Positions 11,654 to 23,010 of a stretch of DNA of 64,000 nt are shown here, in pieces. Made by a program: the position numbers and the translations under genes. Source of the DNA: Sciurus carolinensis. Lineage: Eukaryota; Chordata; Mammalia; Rodentia; Sciuridae. Under the pieces are notes generated by a model. That model was not told the origin of the DNA. It saw only the letters and a list, made by a program, of their open reading frames with translations, and searched no databases. Each line of letters begins with the position of its first letter. Positions within the stretch are counted from its first letter, which is position 1. The stretch is from NCBI RefSeq assembly GCF_902686445.1, contig NC_062213.1:8305241-8369240 (forward strand). Reading direction: 5' to 3'.

Positions 11654-11723
11654 GCCGCTCTCCCTCAGACACACTGGAGGGAAAGGTCAAACTAAAGGCG
11701 AGGGAGCGGAGACACCAGAGGGA

Positions 11724-11744
11724 GCCGCCGCCGCCGCCGCCGCC
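11724..11744 (+). repeat. (GCC)7 triplet repeat in the first exon
   Basis: Seven uninterrupted GCC triplets lie just 5' of the ATG at 11752. GCC/CGG repeats in 5' UTRs are length-variable and affect translation and methylation in other genes. Nothing suggests expansion here. Confidence 0.95.
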
Positions 11745-11910
11745 AAGCGCCATGACGGTCGCGGCCGAGGCTGCTTCCTCCCGGCCAACGCCGCCAAGCG
11801 CCTGCCCGCGCCGCGCCCCCTGCCCCCGCCCCCCGCGCGCCCCTCACCCGGCGCTCGCGCGTGCCCGCGCCCCCTCCCCCAGCCGCGCCGGGCGCGCGCC
11901 GGCCGGGAGT

Positions 11911-11945
11911 GGGGCGCGGGGCGCGGGGCGCGGGGCGCGGGAGGG
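11911..11945 (+). repeat. G-quadruplex-prone GGGGCGC tandem repeat
   Basis: Four GGGG runs separated by CGC (11911-11935) are followed by further GGG runs to 11945. Four G-tracts with 3-base loops satisfy the standard quadruplex pattern on the sense strand, so both the DNA and the exon 1 RNA could fold this way. Confidence 0.9.
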
Positions 11946-12024
11946 TGGGCGCCGCGGCGGCGGTAGCGGGGCGGGGGCCTCCGCGCGACCCCGGCCCCCG
12001 CCCGCCCTCGGCCGGCCGGGCCAG

Positions 12025-15000
12025 GTGAGTGCGGCGGCGGGGCGGCAGGGGAGCGCGGGGCGCGCCGCCCGCCCGACCCTGCCCGGGGCGCTGACAGGCG
12101 CGGGCCGCGGCCTCGGGCGCGGGGCGGCGCGGGGCGGCGCGGGCCGCTCGGCCGGGAGGGGCGCTGCTCGGCGCCGCGGGGCTCGGCGCGGCGGCCCGCG
12201 GGGGAGCCGGGCAGGTGGCCGGCGGCCGGGGCCCGCTCGCGCCCGGACGGCCGAAGTGGCGGCTGCCCGCGAAGTCGGTGCCGCCGGACGGGCGCGGACG
12301 CGAGGCGGGGGCCGGAGAGCCGCGGCCCGGAGCCGCCGGGGCAGCGGCGGCGTGCGCGTTGCCATGCCAGTGTGCCGTGTTTGTTGCGGCGGTGATTTCA
12401 GGACTCCGTGGCTTTCTAAAAGTTACTTGGGAGCGAGGGAGCCGCGTGGATTGTCACGAGCCCGTCCCTGCGTGTGCAGGAAATAGGTTGATCGCTCCCC
12501 CGGGCGCACGGCCGAATTAGCGCCCGGCCGGCTGGGAGCGCAGACGCGGCCCCCGCGCCGCCGCCGCCGCGCGCCCGCCCGAGCGACCAGTTTCAGGTGT
12601 CAGGCTCCGGGGCGCGGAGGGAAATCGGAGCCGGGCATCCCGCGCTCGAGACGCCCGAGCTGTCGGGGTGTGCCCGCGGCCGCGCCGGTCTAGTGCAGCT
12701 GGTGAAGGGTGCTGGGTTAGGTAACCCGCTGACCCCGTGCCACCTCCTGAGTCACTGAGACTCCACCGCCGCCACTGCCCGGTCGCGCATAGACGGTGCC
12801 CGCGCTGGGGGCTTCTTTTTCAGTCTTTCACGGTCGCGATGTTTGCAACCTGTTTGTCCACAGTTAAACTGCTGCCCACGAAGTCGCTCGGCGGTTGTCA
12901 GGCACTAGCTCCGACCTGTTAGGTCTTCCTACCTAACTCTGTGGAAATTTCCAATCTAGTGGTTTCAGATTGACAGGGATTCTTTTTTTTCAGCGTGAGT
13001 CTAGTGTAAGCAGGTACCGAGTGGGTAATGTACTTTAAAATGTAAATCTCATCCAAGAAAACTTCCTGGTTTGTGAGAGGTGCAGACAGTGGCAGTGGAG
13101 GAAATAAATGCCCGAAGGACGAGAGGGTTCAGCGGGCAGACGCGGCATGCACAAACTTGCTCCTCGCCCCTGAGCATTTCTGATATGTGGGTGCTTTTTC
13201 TTTTGTTTACGGGTCTTTGGTTGTCACTTTGTAAAAAAGTTCTCTCAACCGAGGATCCTCGCTTTGAAATTGAGTCCTTGTGCTGTGTAGCCAGGGTATG
13301 GAAGGTTTCCAGTCCATGATGTAAGGGGAGATTGGTTGGGAATCTTGCTAATTCTGTGCACTCACTTTGTAACTGGTCCTGTTCTTTCAATTTTGCTCCC
13401 ATTGGTCATGACTGACATATGTCTGTATACAGTCTTATAATGGGATGCTTACTTGTAGTAACCTTTTTTTCTTGTAACATATAAATAAATTTGTATATTT
13501 TTCTTCCTTCCGTTTCTCTTCTTAAAGGAAACTGTAGAATTGGGCAGATCAGCACTTACTCAGCATATCCCCCTCCCTGTAGGTCTTGTTGACCTTGGTG
13601 GCATCGTGGAGGTCATGTGTTCATGGAGATAAACAGTATTTGAACAGTTTACTCCAGGTGATAAAGACACATGGGAAAATGACTTGATATATGCATGTCC
13701 TGATTGTTTTGAAAATCATTTTTACTGAGCATTTACACTGATCTCTGCCAAAATATAATAATTCATTGATATTTTGGGGGAAATAAATTTCTAGTCTACA
13801 TTTAAAAATCTGTTTTTCAACTTTTTGTATTGTTTGTTTATTTTATCATGGAAATAACATTTTGGGTGACATTTTAGAGCTTGCTTGAGGGGAAATAGAG
13901 TTGTGCTGGGGTGAATTTTTTGACTTAGGAAAGCAGCTGTGCTCTAAGAAATTTGATATTTAAAGTTACAAAACAACTTAGTGGTTAAATGAAAATTTTA
14001 CAAAAGGGAGTCAGTAAAAGCTACTTTCAAATAATCCCTGTATATGGTACTTATTAGGTATCATTTAATTTATGAAAAATCAGTTGGCATACAATTTAGG
14101 GACAGACTTTTGGCAGACGTAGGGGTTATCTGTGTTCCTTGAATTGTTCCTTCCCTAAAATCATCTAGGGGCAAAGCAATGTTGTCCCATATTTATATGT
14201 TACCTATTAATTTTTTTAACTGAATGGAAAATTTGTCATCTGGTTTATGCTGTACCATTTAAGAAGTACACTGAAACCTAATTAAAATGCTTTTCACCAT
14301 TGAGTAAAATTTTGTGGTCAGGTTTGTCGGGAACCCCATCCCAGGTAATGTACTTACTGTGGTATCAAAGGCCTTCTTGTCAGACACTACCCAGGACCAT
14401 GGTCCTGGAGCAGAGGCCAGCCAGTGGTTATACCCAGACTTCAGCAAAATCAAAATAAATAGATTTGGTTAAAAGTCCACAGCAGTAAAAACCGTTACCT
14501 TGAAATTTTCTCTAGGTGCAAATTCTTCAGAATTAAAGGCTTGATTTTTCGTAAGCGGTAATTCTATTTGGGTCACTTGAGAAAAAGGCCATTTTGATGA
14601 AAGGACAAGGACTATGTACTTTTTAAAACTTACCAGGGATCTTTTTCTTTTTCCTTTTGTGATAGTTTATTGCCTTCTTTTGGGATCACAGGAGGTATTG
14701 GATAATGTATTTGGGGAGTTTAATTCTGATACATTTTCCTTTGGTTATGTTAAAAAAAAAAAAGGAACTTCAGCTAATGTGAGTAGAACTTACTTATGAA
14801 TTAACTCACACTTTATGTTGGGATAAGGAGGAAAGAAGAGGAAGTGGCCACCAACTTTATTGAAGATAACTCATCTAGTTTGGTTTGCTTTATACTGTTC
14901 ATGCCTGCCTTGGATAAGAGTGGCACCCTTACCACCTTCCAATGGTAGAGAAATTTTGTTGTTTTTAGAGCAGGAATTTGAAGGATGAAAACTCAGAATG

Positions 15001-16876
15001 CAGGCATGTAAGTGATAAAAGTGTCTTTAGAGTGCTTAATAGTATTTAGTTTTTGTACATTAGACAAAAGTAAGGTTTTAATGCTGAAGTTGAATCTAGG
15101 GCCCAACTTCAGGATACTGGGGACAGCTTTATTCTTAGCATAATTGAATATTATGAAAACTGAAGGAACAACTTGAATGATGCCATTGAATTTTAGTGCA
15201 GTCTTTCAATTTCTCAATTGAACAAATGTAAAAATGAAGATTGAAAACTCTATGATATTAAAAGGAATATTTTAAATGTTTTTATATCAGAATTCTCAAA
15301 GGGTTGCTAATTTTCAAGCATAATGAGGTAAAAAATACATTCCATTAGATTTATGACTAATGAGGGTATGCAATTTAAGTTTTTTAAATACATGTAAATA
15401 AAATGAGCATATTACTGCATCTTTTAAAAACAATTGTGCCATAATATGAGAGTAGAAGTAATGATTGGAAATTGTAATTAGAAGTTAATAATGATTTATG
15501 TTCTCAATTTCATTGTTTAATCCAGTGTCACTTTTAAAATATGTAATTTTTCTGTTCCCAGAGTTCTTTCCTATAATATGCAAAGGTTTAATGTACTTTA
15601 TGTAAACTAAGGTTTTAAGCATAAAAAACTATGTAAACTTATGTAAACTAGAGTTTTTAAGCATAAAATATTATCTAATACTATAATATATATGTTAAGT
15701 CCACTATATGGAATTTTCTGAAAGTTTAGACTTGGTAATCTACAGAAACTTAAAGTAATAGTTTTTAAAAATAGAAAAGGATGAGTTCAGAGATGGAGTC
15801 ATGGGTGATCTCATAAATTGTGTTTTCTTCTTTCTCCTTGTGGGGTTTTCTTTCACTGTTGTATGTTTATGTTTTCCAGACTCCACTAATGCTAGTATTA
15901 AGCATTGGGTCACGTTATCTATAACAGCAATAGAAAGTTCATTTGAAAAAACTGTCCTCTTTATTTTCTCCCAACCATTTTCTCTGGGACAGTGTCCAAC
16001 TTTTAGTATTGAATGTAGTTTAATCAGAAGTTACTCTAAATAGAAAGGGTTTTGCAATTTCCACAAATTAGGAAAAATGTAAATTTACCTTCAGATAATT
16101 AGTGAACATTTTCGTTCTGTGGGGATAATTAGGCATAGTATGTATAATTTTGTATCTCTTTATTAGCATTTGTGCTGTTAACTTTGATTGATGTGTTTTT
16201 AAAATCAGCATAGTAGATATATAGTCTCTTTTTAAACAATCTGTCTATGGGATGGTTTTCAAAAGCACCAAAAAAAACCTTACCCTTAAATGGATAAGCA
16301 ATGGAAATTTAACTCTGAAACCTTCTAATTGAATGTATAGATAAGTGTATGATATTGGTATTGTTTGGTTTTTATTTTATATATGAATTTAAGTCTTTGT
16401 AGAACTACTTTCAAGTATGTTTTCTTTTGATTTATAACAGAAACTTCTCTAAAATAAAACGTTATTTTGTTCTTAATGATTATATGGTAGTCCTCAGACT
16501 TTTATATTTGAAAGAACTGAGAATGAGTAATTTATTAAGCTTTTTACCTAAAATGATTAATTTAATTGGAACATGTGATGTAATTTATTTTTACTATAAT
16601 GTAGAGAGGTATCTTTATCCGAAACAGATTTATAATGGACTTCTTCACTATTTTTGCAAATTTAGGGCGTCCGGAATATGCCCACATATTTGAGTGCTAA
16701 ATTTTTGACTGTGTAAATATCATATGGAAATATTTTTTTACAATAACATTTGTGTTACTTCAAATTAAGACCATGTCTTAAGTATATCTGTGAATAAGTA
16801 CATATGTGATACAATTAGGTTAAATGATTATAGAAGGATTTGATTTATATCTTATGCTTCTCTCTCCTTTTAATAG
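12025..16876 (+). other. Start of a long first intron
   Basis: Begins at the GTGAGT donor. The first ~750 bases remain CpG-rich (island tail); after about 13,000 the sequence becomes AT-rich with no recognised exon. A diverged tandem duplication lies at 15599-15668. Otherwise no repeat was confidently named between 13,000 and 16,870, an unusually repeat-poor run for this window. Confidence 0.6.
15599..15668. repeat. Short diverged tandem duplication
   Basis: Two copies of a unit of about 28 bases, 'atgtaaacta' ... 'ttttaagcataaaa', begin at 15600 and 15641, with a third partial 'atgtaaac' between them at 15631. Confidence 0.8.
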
Positions 16877-16968
16877 TTGTCAGTGGTGGCCTTTAACCAC
16901 GCACTACAGGAGAACTTCTAACCCATGACAGAATGGTCCACGGTCACTGTTTTCTCATGTTTTATCTG
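16877..16968 (+). other. Candidate non-coding or 5' UTR exon
   Basis: A strong acceptor (pyrimidine tract 'cttctctctccttttaatag', ending at 16876) precedes a 92-base segment of clearly higher complexity than its surroundings, followed by CTG|GTAGAG (donor at 16969), which is weak. The segment is not a repeat I recognise. An ATG at 16925 is open to the donor (14 codons plus 2 bases). Genes with a CpG-island exon 1 and a very long first intron often have small 5' UTR exons of this kind. It could equally be a chance splice-site pair. Confidence 0.4.
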
Positions 16969-18094
16969 GTAGAGAAAAGCAACTGTTAACTCTGAGATTG
17001 TTCTGTAATTCTTAATATGTGTTGAACATTGTTTTGAATGTTTGTTTTCAATTTACTACTTATAAAATGGATGACATTTTTAAAATTCTTGAGTCTTTTT
17101 ATGTGACTATGTTCCCCACAAATGTTAGTACTAGAAGAGGACAGAAAATTCTTGGGGATTAGATTAGATTGTATCAGTGAGTGTAATTGTTTTGATGTAA
17201 AACGTGTTAAGTAAATTTATTGATATACCTTTTCCCTGGGATTAAAGCCTATAACTTTCTTTACTGTAGAGTCAAGAGCAGTGAATTGTTAGGAGAGACA
17301 TATGCATATCTTTAATAGGTTTTACTTGTTGCTGGGAACAAATTAGGTAGCTTTAAGTAAGATAAGCAATTTTCACACTGATAGTCATTTTTAGTGATCA
17401 CATTTAGTGTTATCAATGTTACAAGGTGAGAAAACATGTTCAAGCTGTAGGTAGGGAAGGTTTTTTAGACCTAAAATCATTGTTAAGAAAATACAAGTTT
17501 ACTAACCTTGAAAACTACCAATATTAATCACTTTGTATCTTCTAGCACTGTGCCAGTTTTGAGTATTCTCTGACCATAAATACATTAGTATTTGCCCAAT
17601 CATGAATTCTCATATTTGGGTTAGAAGCTGTGATCACTTATAGTTTTAAATTGAGTAGAAAAGCTAATAACTACTCTTTATCTCCATTTTTCTGTGTCAT
17701 AATTTTTTATAATATGTATGCTTATATTATTTTGGTAGTATAAAATATGCTGATTATATTATTTTTGTAGTATTACATACTTTCAGTTCTGTATATGGCT
17801 AGTTCTATAACTGATGAAAAACTACTAGAATGAATCTTTGCTCCTGAGAAGTTAGACTGGTGAGAGGCATGAAGTAGGGAGAACATATTTGTGTAAATTT
17901 ATTAATTTTTCCTTCTAAAACAATGGTTTTTAAACTGTTCTATAAAGTGTTCTTCAGGTCAAGCAGGTTCATCCCAATTTCAAACAGTGCAGTTGTACTT
18001 TAATTTTAAAGGTGGAAATTTGTGATTTCACTTGATTGCAGGATTCTGTTTTTTAAAAATATGATAATATTTGATCCTCTGTCTCCTGCTTAAA
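16969..18094. other. AT-rich intron, nothing identified
   Basis: No exon, repeat family or regulatory cluster was recognised. Confidence 0.4.
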
Positions 18095-18465
18095 TCCGTA
18101 CGGTGCTTCATTGTCATCATGACTCATTAAACTTTTCTTTCTCTGGCTCCAGTTTCATTCTTCTCTTATCACATTCTCTTCCTTGCTGTGTAAACCCTGC
18201 CTTCTAGTCCTACTTAAATTGCTCATGTTCTCTGAGAGGGAAGAAGGCACCTCTGCCTTTGCACATGAACCTGCGGACATTCTCAGTGGAACTAGGCAGA
18301 TCTCTGTTCCTGGGACTCTTGGTCATATCCCCATAAAAGCACTTACTACATTTTTCTGTAACTGTGGCCTGCCTTTAGAGCAGAGACTATCTAATTTATC
18401 TTTTCACCATATTGCTTGGTGCTGTTCATTCAGTGTTTGTCTGTTGAATGATTACATTTAGCATT
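18095..18465 (+). repeat. L2 LINE 3' fragment
   Basis: The order matches the 3' end of L2: 'gcctttgcacatgaacctg', 'ataaaagcacttactac', 'agagcagagactatctaat' and the tail 'gtttgtctgttgaatgatt'. It is a diverged non-LTR relic of the early mammalian radiation, non-coding. Confidence 0.7.
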
Positions 18466-18837
18466 TGAGAAGTAGTAGAATTACTATAATGCACACTTAT
18501 GTGAATGAATCATCCCGTACCCTGTGCAAAGGATATTTTGGCAAGTGTCAGGCATTATGTGTAAAAGGCACTCAGTTGCATTAATGAAGTATAATAAAAC
18601 CAACAGATTTATTATTTGGAAAAATTAGGTTAGATACTAGTGGCTTAAGAGATGTCCCTAATTCTGTTATCTAAACTTAAAAACTGAATGTGAAAGCATT
18701 GTAATAATTTTATGCATTCTTGGCTGCCTGTGAAAATACTTCTTCATATGCAATTTAAGCTAACAAACTCAAAGGGTCTTTGGGTGTCAAGATGTGTAAT
18801 GTACCCAACCATAAAAGTTAAAGAATGGTCTGAATTC

Positions 18838-19045
18838 GTCTCATTCATCTGCCTCTAATAGCTGTGTGATCTTGGGCAGGTTAGTTAATAATTGTGTACC
18901 TCCTTTTTCTCAGTGGTAAATTGAAGATGATAACAATATTACTTTATATGGTTGTGGTGAAGAGTGTGCCTGAATTAATGCATGTTAAGTACTTAAAAAG
19001 AATGTGTGACATAAAGTACTTCATACATGTTAGCTCTAATTTAAA
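18838..19045 (+). repeat. MIR SINE relic
   Basis: Nearly full MIR order is visible: 'agctgtgtgatcttgggca', 'tttttctcagtggtaaatt', 'gttgtggtgaagagtgtgc', 'aatgcatgttaagtac' and a tail 'cttcatacatgttagctc'. Confidence 0.85.
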
Positions 19046-19150
19046 ATGATTTGTTATTTAAACATAAATACTTAATGTACATGATTTGTCTTTTAAAGAT
19101 AATTTTTGAATGTGTGACAATCTAATCTAAAAGAAACTTAACATTTTTAA

Positions 19151-19764
19151 CAGTTCCCTCTTATCAGAGGTTTTGCTTTCCTTGGTTTCTGTTACCCAAA
19201 GTCAGCCTCAGTCTGAAAGTAATAAATAGAAAATTCCAGAAACAAGCAATTAATAAGTTTGGAGTTGTGTGACGTTTTTGAGTACTGTGTAATGAAGTCT
19301 TGCATCTTCCCACCCAGGACATGAATCATTCTTTTGTCCAGTGTGTCCATGCTGTATACGCTACCTGCCCAGTAGTCACTTAGTAGAGTCTAGGTGATCA
19401 GAACAACTGTGGTAGTATTGCAGTGCATTGTGGTCAAGTAAATATTATATAGTAGCCAGGTGCTGTGTAACGCACTCTGTCTTATTTCCCCATTATATTA
19501 TCTCACATCAATAAGACAAAGGAGTGAGTGCAATAAGATACTTTGAAAGAGAGCACATTGACATAACTTAGAGTATACTGGTATAATTGTTCTATTTTAT
19601 TATTATTGGTTAATCTCTTCCTGTGCCTAATTTATAAATTAGACTTAATCATAGATATGTACATATAGGAAAAAGCATATGTTAGGTTTGGTAATATCTG
19701 TGATTCCAATCATCCACTGGGGATCTTGGAATGTGTTCCCTGAGGATAAGGAATGTCCTACCAT
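19151..19764. mobile_element. Tigger/MER2-type DNA transposon (non-autonomous)
   Basis: The left end 'cagttccctcttatcagagg' and right end 'ccctgaggataaggaatgtc' are inverted relative to each other, as in pogo-like Tigger elements. Inside are 'aaattccagaaacaagcaa', 'catgctgtatacgctacc', 'cacttagtagagtctagg' and 'taatttataaattagac', all in the order of a Tigger/MER2 element of about 600 bp. No transposase frame remains. It moved by cut and paste in early placental ancestors and is immobile now. Confidence 0.85.
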
Positions 19765-20454
19765 TGTTACCAAGGCTTTAAACTGACAACTGTTGGGGCA
19801 CAAAGTGTATCTCTTTTCTGAGTCAGTGAAATATAGACCATTCCTGTGGAATGATTGACATGGGAGATTTGAAAGTGTTTGAACTCTGCAGCCTAACAAT
19901 GTGTTCCCCTCATCTGTGCAGTTCTCAATAGTGCCCAGAAGAGAGCATGGAGAGAAACAGTATTGACTCTGGTGACGAGTTCTTAAGCCTTAAACCCTAC
20001 CAAGTGTGTCCTAACTTCTGTATTCTTAGGAGAGTGTTCAGCTTTTTTTTCTTTTTTAATTTTTTCTTTTGTTTTGATTTTTTTTTTTCCTACAGCGGCA
20101 TCAGCAAACTTCTATAAGTCAATGAATCTGATTTTGTTTAGTTTTTTCTTAAATACATGCATACACACACCCATACAAATGAATATATACGTATATACCT
20201 GCAGTGAACTAAGCAGGTAGGGCTTTAGTAATTTGTACCAGGAACCGTGTACAATGAAATTCTATTAAATGTGTATTTTGATGCAAAGAAAAAGGGAAGA
20301 AGAAAATTGTTTTCTGAGGTTTTTAATAGTGATTGTTCACTTATTATAACAAGTAGTACTTACTCTGCCCTTAAAAATACTTTGACTTTCTCACTCTGTG
20401 TAACAATTAAAATATAATGAAGAGTTAATTGGGTAGCTTTAAATTTTTTTTAAA

Positions 20455-20530
20455 TTTCCAATTTACATAATAATTGTACATATTTAGGGGGTACAGTGTT
20501 AGTTCAATACATATTTATAATGTGTAATGA
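20455..20530. repeat. L1 3'-UTR-like fragment
   Basis: The phrase 'ataattgtacatatttaggg', then 'gtacagtgttag' and 'atgtgtaatgatcaagttgg', matches the 3' region of old L1 elements. It is short and its orientation is uncertain. Confidence 0.55.
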
Positions 20531-21544
20531 TCAAGTTGGATAACTTTTTTAAAAACATTTCAGTTAAAGAAGGAATTTTGTGGGTTAATGTTTAATGTTT
20601 ACTGTGCTAGCTGAGAGTGAGTTGAGGACAAGGAGCTGGGTTGTTAAGTTCACACCAGGCACTTCTCATCTGTGCTGCTTACAACCTGAGGGGAGTCCAG
20701 ACCAGGTGGAAGATACATGGGAGTTTGCAAGTTGGGAAGGAGACTAGAAAGGTGCTGGACCTTGAATAATGTAGGGGAATAAAGTGAGACCTTACTGAGT
20801 GCACCTTTTTTAATGACCATGGGATGTGGAATGATATAGTCTACCACGGGAAGATTTAATGCTGGTACCAGTTGATTGCAACACAGGAGTCTTACAAGTA
20901 GAATACTAGTTCTTAACATTAGCATATTTTTTTCTCAACTGCCATTTTGTACCTCTTCTAACAATGGTTAAGAGTTAGGTCATACTAGGAAAAGCAGTTT
21001 CTAGAATAACTACAGTTTTGACCAAACCTATTTCCTCTGTAAAATCCAAGACAGTATGTTTGTGTTTAATGTTATTCGCCTTAAAATTTCATTTCCCTCC
21101 AGCGGCATACCTTTATGTGTTTGTGAGGCCAGACAACTTCTTGTTTTACTTCTCACCGCTGTTCTTGTTCCGTGTTGATGTTATTGTTTTTATTTAATCG
21201 GAAAAGAATAATGCTGTTGGGGCATTTTGAAATGTCTCAAGAATGTTACAAAAAGGAATGATTTAGATTTATAGAACTCAAACCCTAATAGCATTTCTAA
21301 CCATGTTTTTAACCACCCTTGTTTTAAGTTTTGATACAGCTTCTCATTGAGCTAAATCTATTTCTCTTCCACTTTCACTTACTAGTCCTTAGCAATCTAG
21401 GGCTATATATTTGAGTTATTCTTATTTATAGTAAATATTAAAGAGTATTTGAAAAGGATTGATTCCCAACTTGAGTCCTCTTTTTTGCCAAACTAAAGGG
21501 GTAAAGCCCTAATTTTTCAAGCCACATGCACATGACATGATTTG

Positions 21545-21850
21545 TAGACCTTCCCCCATCCTCATCTCTGAACTTATGACAATGTGTGTTTGTCAGTATA
21601 CCTCTTAAAATATAGCAGCCAGAACTGAACTGACTACTTCAAATGTCGTCTGATCATTGCTGAATACAATGGAGCTATTATCTGGATACTGTACTTCTAT
21701 TAAGGCAGTCTGAAATTCACATTACATTTTTTTAGCAGTAATATTACCCTTTGATCATATTGAACCTATGGTCAACTAAAACCTTGTCTCTTTTTCATGT
21801 GAACTGCTTTAATCTAATCTTTCTTATTCTTCACTTGCCAGTTGATGCTT
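21545..21850. repeat. CR1/L3 LINE relic
   Basis: The sequence 'gcagccagaactgaactgac', 'tcgtctgatcattgctga', 'ggagctattatctggatac', 'cttctattaaggcagtctg' and 'catattgaacctatggtc' follows the order of the conserved part of amniote CR1/L3 elements. Such copies are among the oldest recognisable repeats in mammals. Confidence 0.7.
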
Positions 21851-22134
21851 TAACAGTAAATGCAGGATATTATATGTAGCATTACTATAAAAGTTTAAAT
21901 GAGTTTATCAAATTTCATCCCATTTGACTATCTGGAGATATCAACGAACATTTGTATAAAACAGCATAGTTTCCATGGTGCTTTCACATGGTTTTTATTT
22001 TTTAAATCTCTACCACAACCATCTGGGAATCAGAAGAGAAAAATGACTTTCCAGTAAGTCAGGAATTAGCACATGTAGTACTTTATCACAGCTTTTTGAT
22101 TCCAGATTCCATGCTCACTCCATCACTGTTTGTG

Positions 22135-22260
22135 CATTTAGTATACATTTAGTGTGTCTGTTACTATGTGGCAGGCACTGTGTGGGATGATGCATCAGTG
22201 AGCAAGACAAGTTAGTCTCCTCTTGTGGCATTTATGGCCTGGCATATAAATAATTATGAC
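22135..22260. repeat. Ancient L2/MIR-class repeat fragment
   Basis: 'ttactatgtggcaggcactg', 'atcagtgagcaagacaag' and 'tctcctcttgtggcattta' repeat the same old pattern seen at 733-865. Confidence 0.5.
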
Positions 22261-22844
22261 CAATTACTAAACACCTTTTATGAGGAATGCACAGTGGTTG
22301 AGCATATTGTTCAAACATTGTTGCCTCTTCTTACCAGGGTCCTCTAAGGGGGACCACACTTTCCACTCTGTTAGCCTCAGATTTGGCCAGTTGGCTTTCC
22401 TTGACCAATAAAATATTAGAGGAAGTGGCACGTCCTGTGTTTGAGCAGATGTTTTCCATCTTGTGGTTCACCAGTGGTCCTTGTCCCTCTGTCCTGGAAC
22501 CAGCATGCCTTAGCTAAGGCTGGATCACTCAATGATGGAGCAGAGCTAAAGCCATTTCATGACAAAAATAATGTGAGAAATTAGGCACCATGATTTTGAA
22601 CTTATTTATTACCATAGCATAATGTAGTCCGAACAGTGAGGCTGGTATCATTCAAGGAGCCGTGTGAAGATTAATAATGCTTAGGTGTTGTCCTGAAGGA
22701 GTTTGCAATTTTGGAAGATGTCTTAAATATCCACAGGTTTTTGGGAATTGAGAAAGACAAGAGTATTTTATGAAAGGGTCTTTGAAGTGGAATATTTTTT
22801 CTTTTAAGTATCTCACTAGTTTTTTTTTTTGCTTTCTTTTTGCA

Positions 22845-23010
22845 CATTTTTAATTGGTGCATTATAGTTGTACATATTGATGGACTTTATTGTTACATAT
22901 TTGTGCATATACACAATATAACGATATAATTTGGCTAACATCACTCCCCAACATTTCCCTCATCCCTCCTTGGTCCCTTTTCTTTATACTTCTCTCCATT
23001 TGATTTTTAG
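22845..23010 (-). mobile_element. Rodent L1 3' end, antisense
   Basis: 'gcattatagttgtacatatt', 'tattgttacatatttgtgc' and 'atataatttggctaacatc' followed by a pyrimidine-rich run represent an L1 3' UTR read backwards. It is 5'-truncated and has no coding part. Confidence 0.65.

Larger units (their letters stand above)
11590..12024 (+). other. Probable first exon (3' end defined, 5' end unknown)
   Basis: The 3' end is set by CAG|GTGAGT at 12022-12030, a near-perfect donor inside the CpG island, with the exon ending at 12024. The start is an estimate, since CpG-island promoters start at many sites and no Inr or TATA is decisive. Features include (GCC)7 at 11724-11744, an ATG at 11752 with G at -3, and a G-run repeat at 11911-11945. 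From 11752 the frame stays open for 91 codons, exactly to the donor (phase 0), and an upstream ATG at 11551 is in the same frame. The translation is Pro/Ala/Arg/Gly-rich, which any GC-rich sequence gives, so this may be entirely 5' UTR. I do not recognise the gene. Confidence 0.65.
11280..12800. promoter_or_regulatory. CpG island promoter
   Basis: GC content and CpG density rise sharply at about 11,280 and fall after about 12,800, against a CpG-poor background. No TATA box is seen. Visible elements are an inverted CCAAT box (ATTGG, 11363-11367), an E-box CACGTG (11478-11483), a GC box GGGGCGGGG (11530-11538) and a full CRE palindrome TGACGTCA (11558-11565). Such islands mark dispersed-start promoters of broadly expressed genes. 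The downstream splice donor argues for + strand transcription; divergent transcription to the left cannot be excluded. Confidence 0.93.

Noticed and set aside
11551..12486. 311-codon + strand open frame in the CpG island as a single-exon gene
   Set aside because: It runs straight through a near-consensus splice donor at 12024 into the intron, its composition is what GC-rich DNA gives by default, and comparable frames exist on the opposite strand (11844-12365, 11268-11753).
14259..14453. Minus-strand 64-codon frame resembling a pol-like or retrocopy remnant
   Set aside because: I could not match any family, and the flanks show no A-tail or target duplication.
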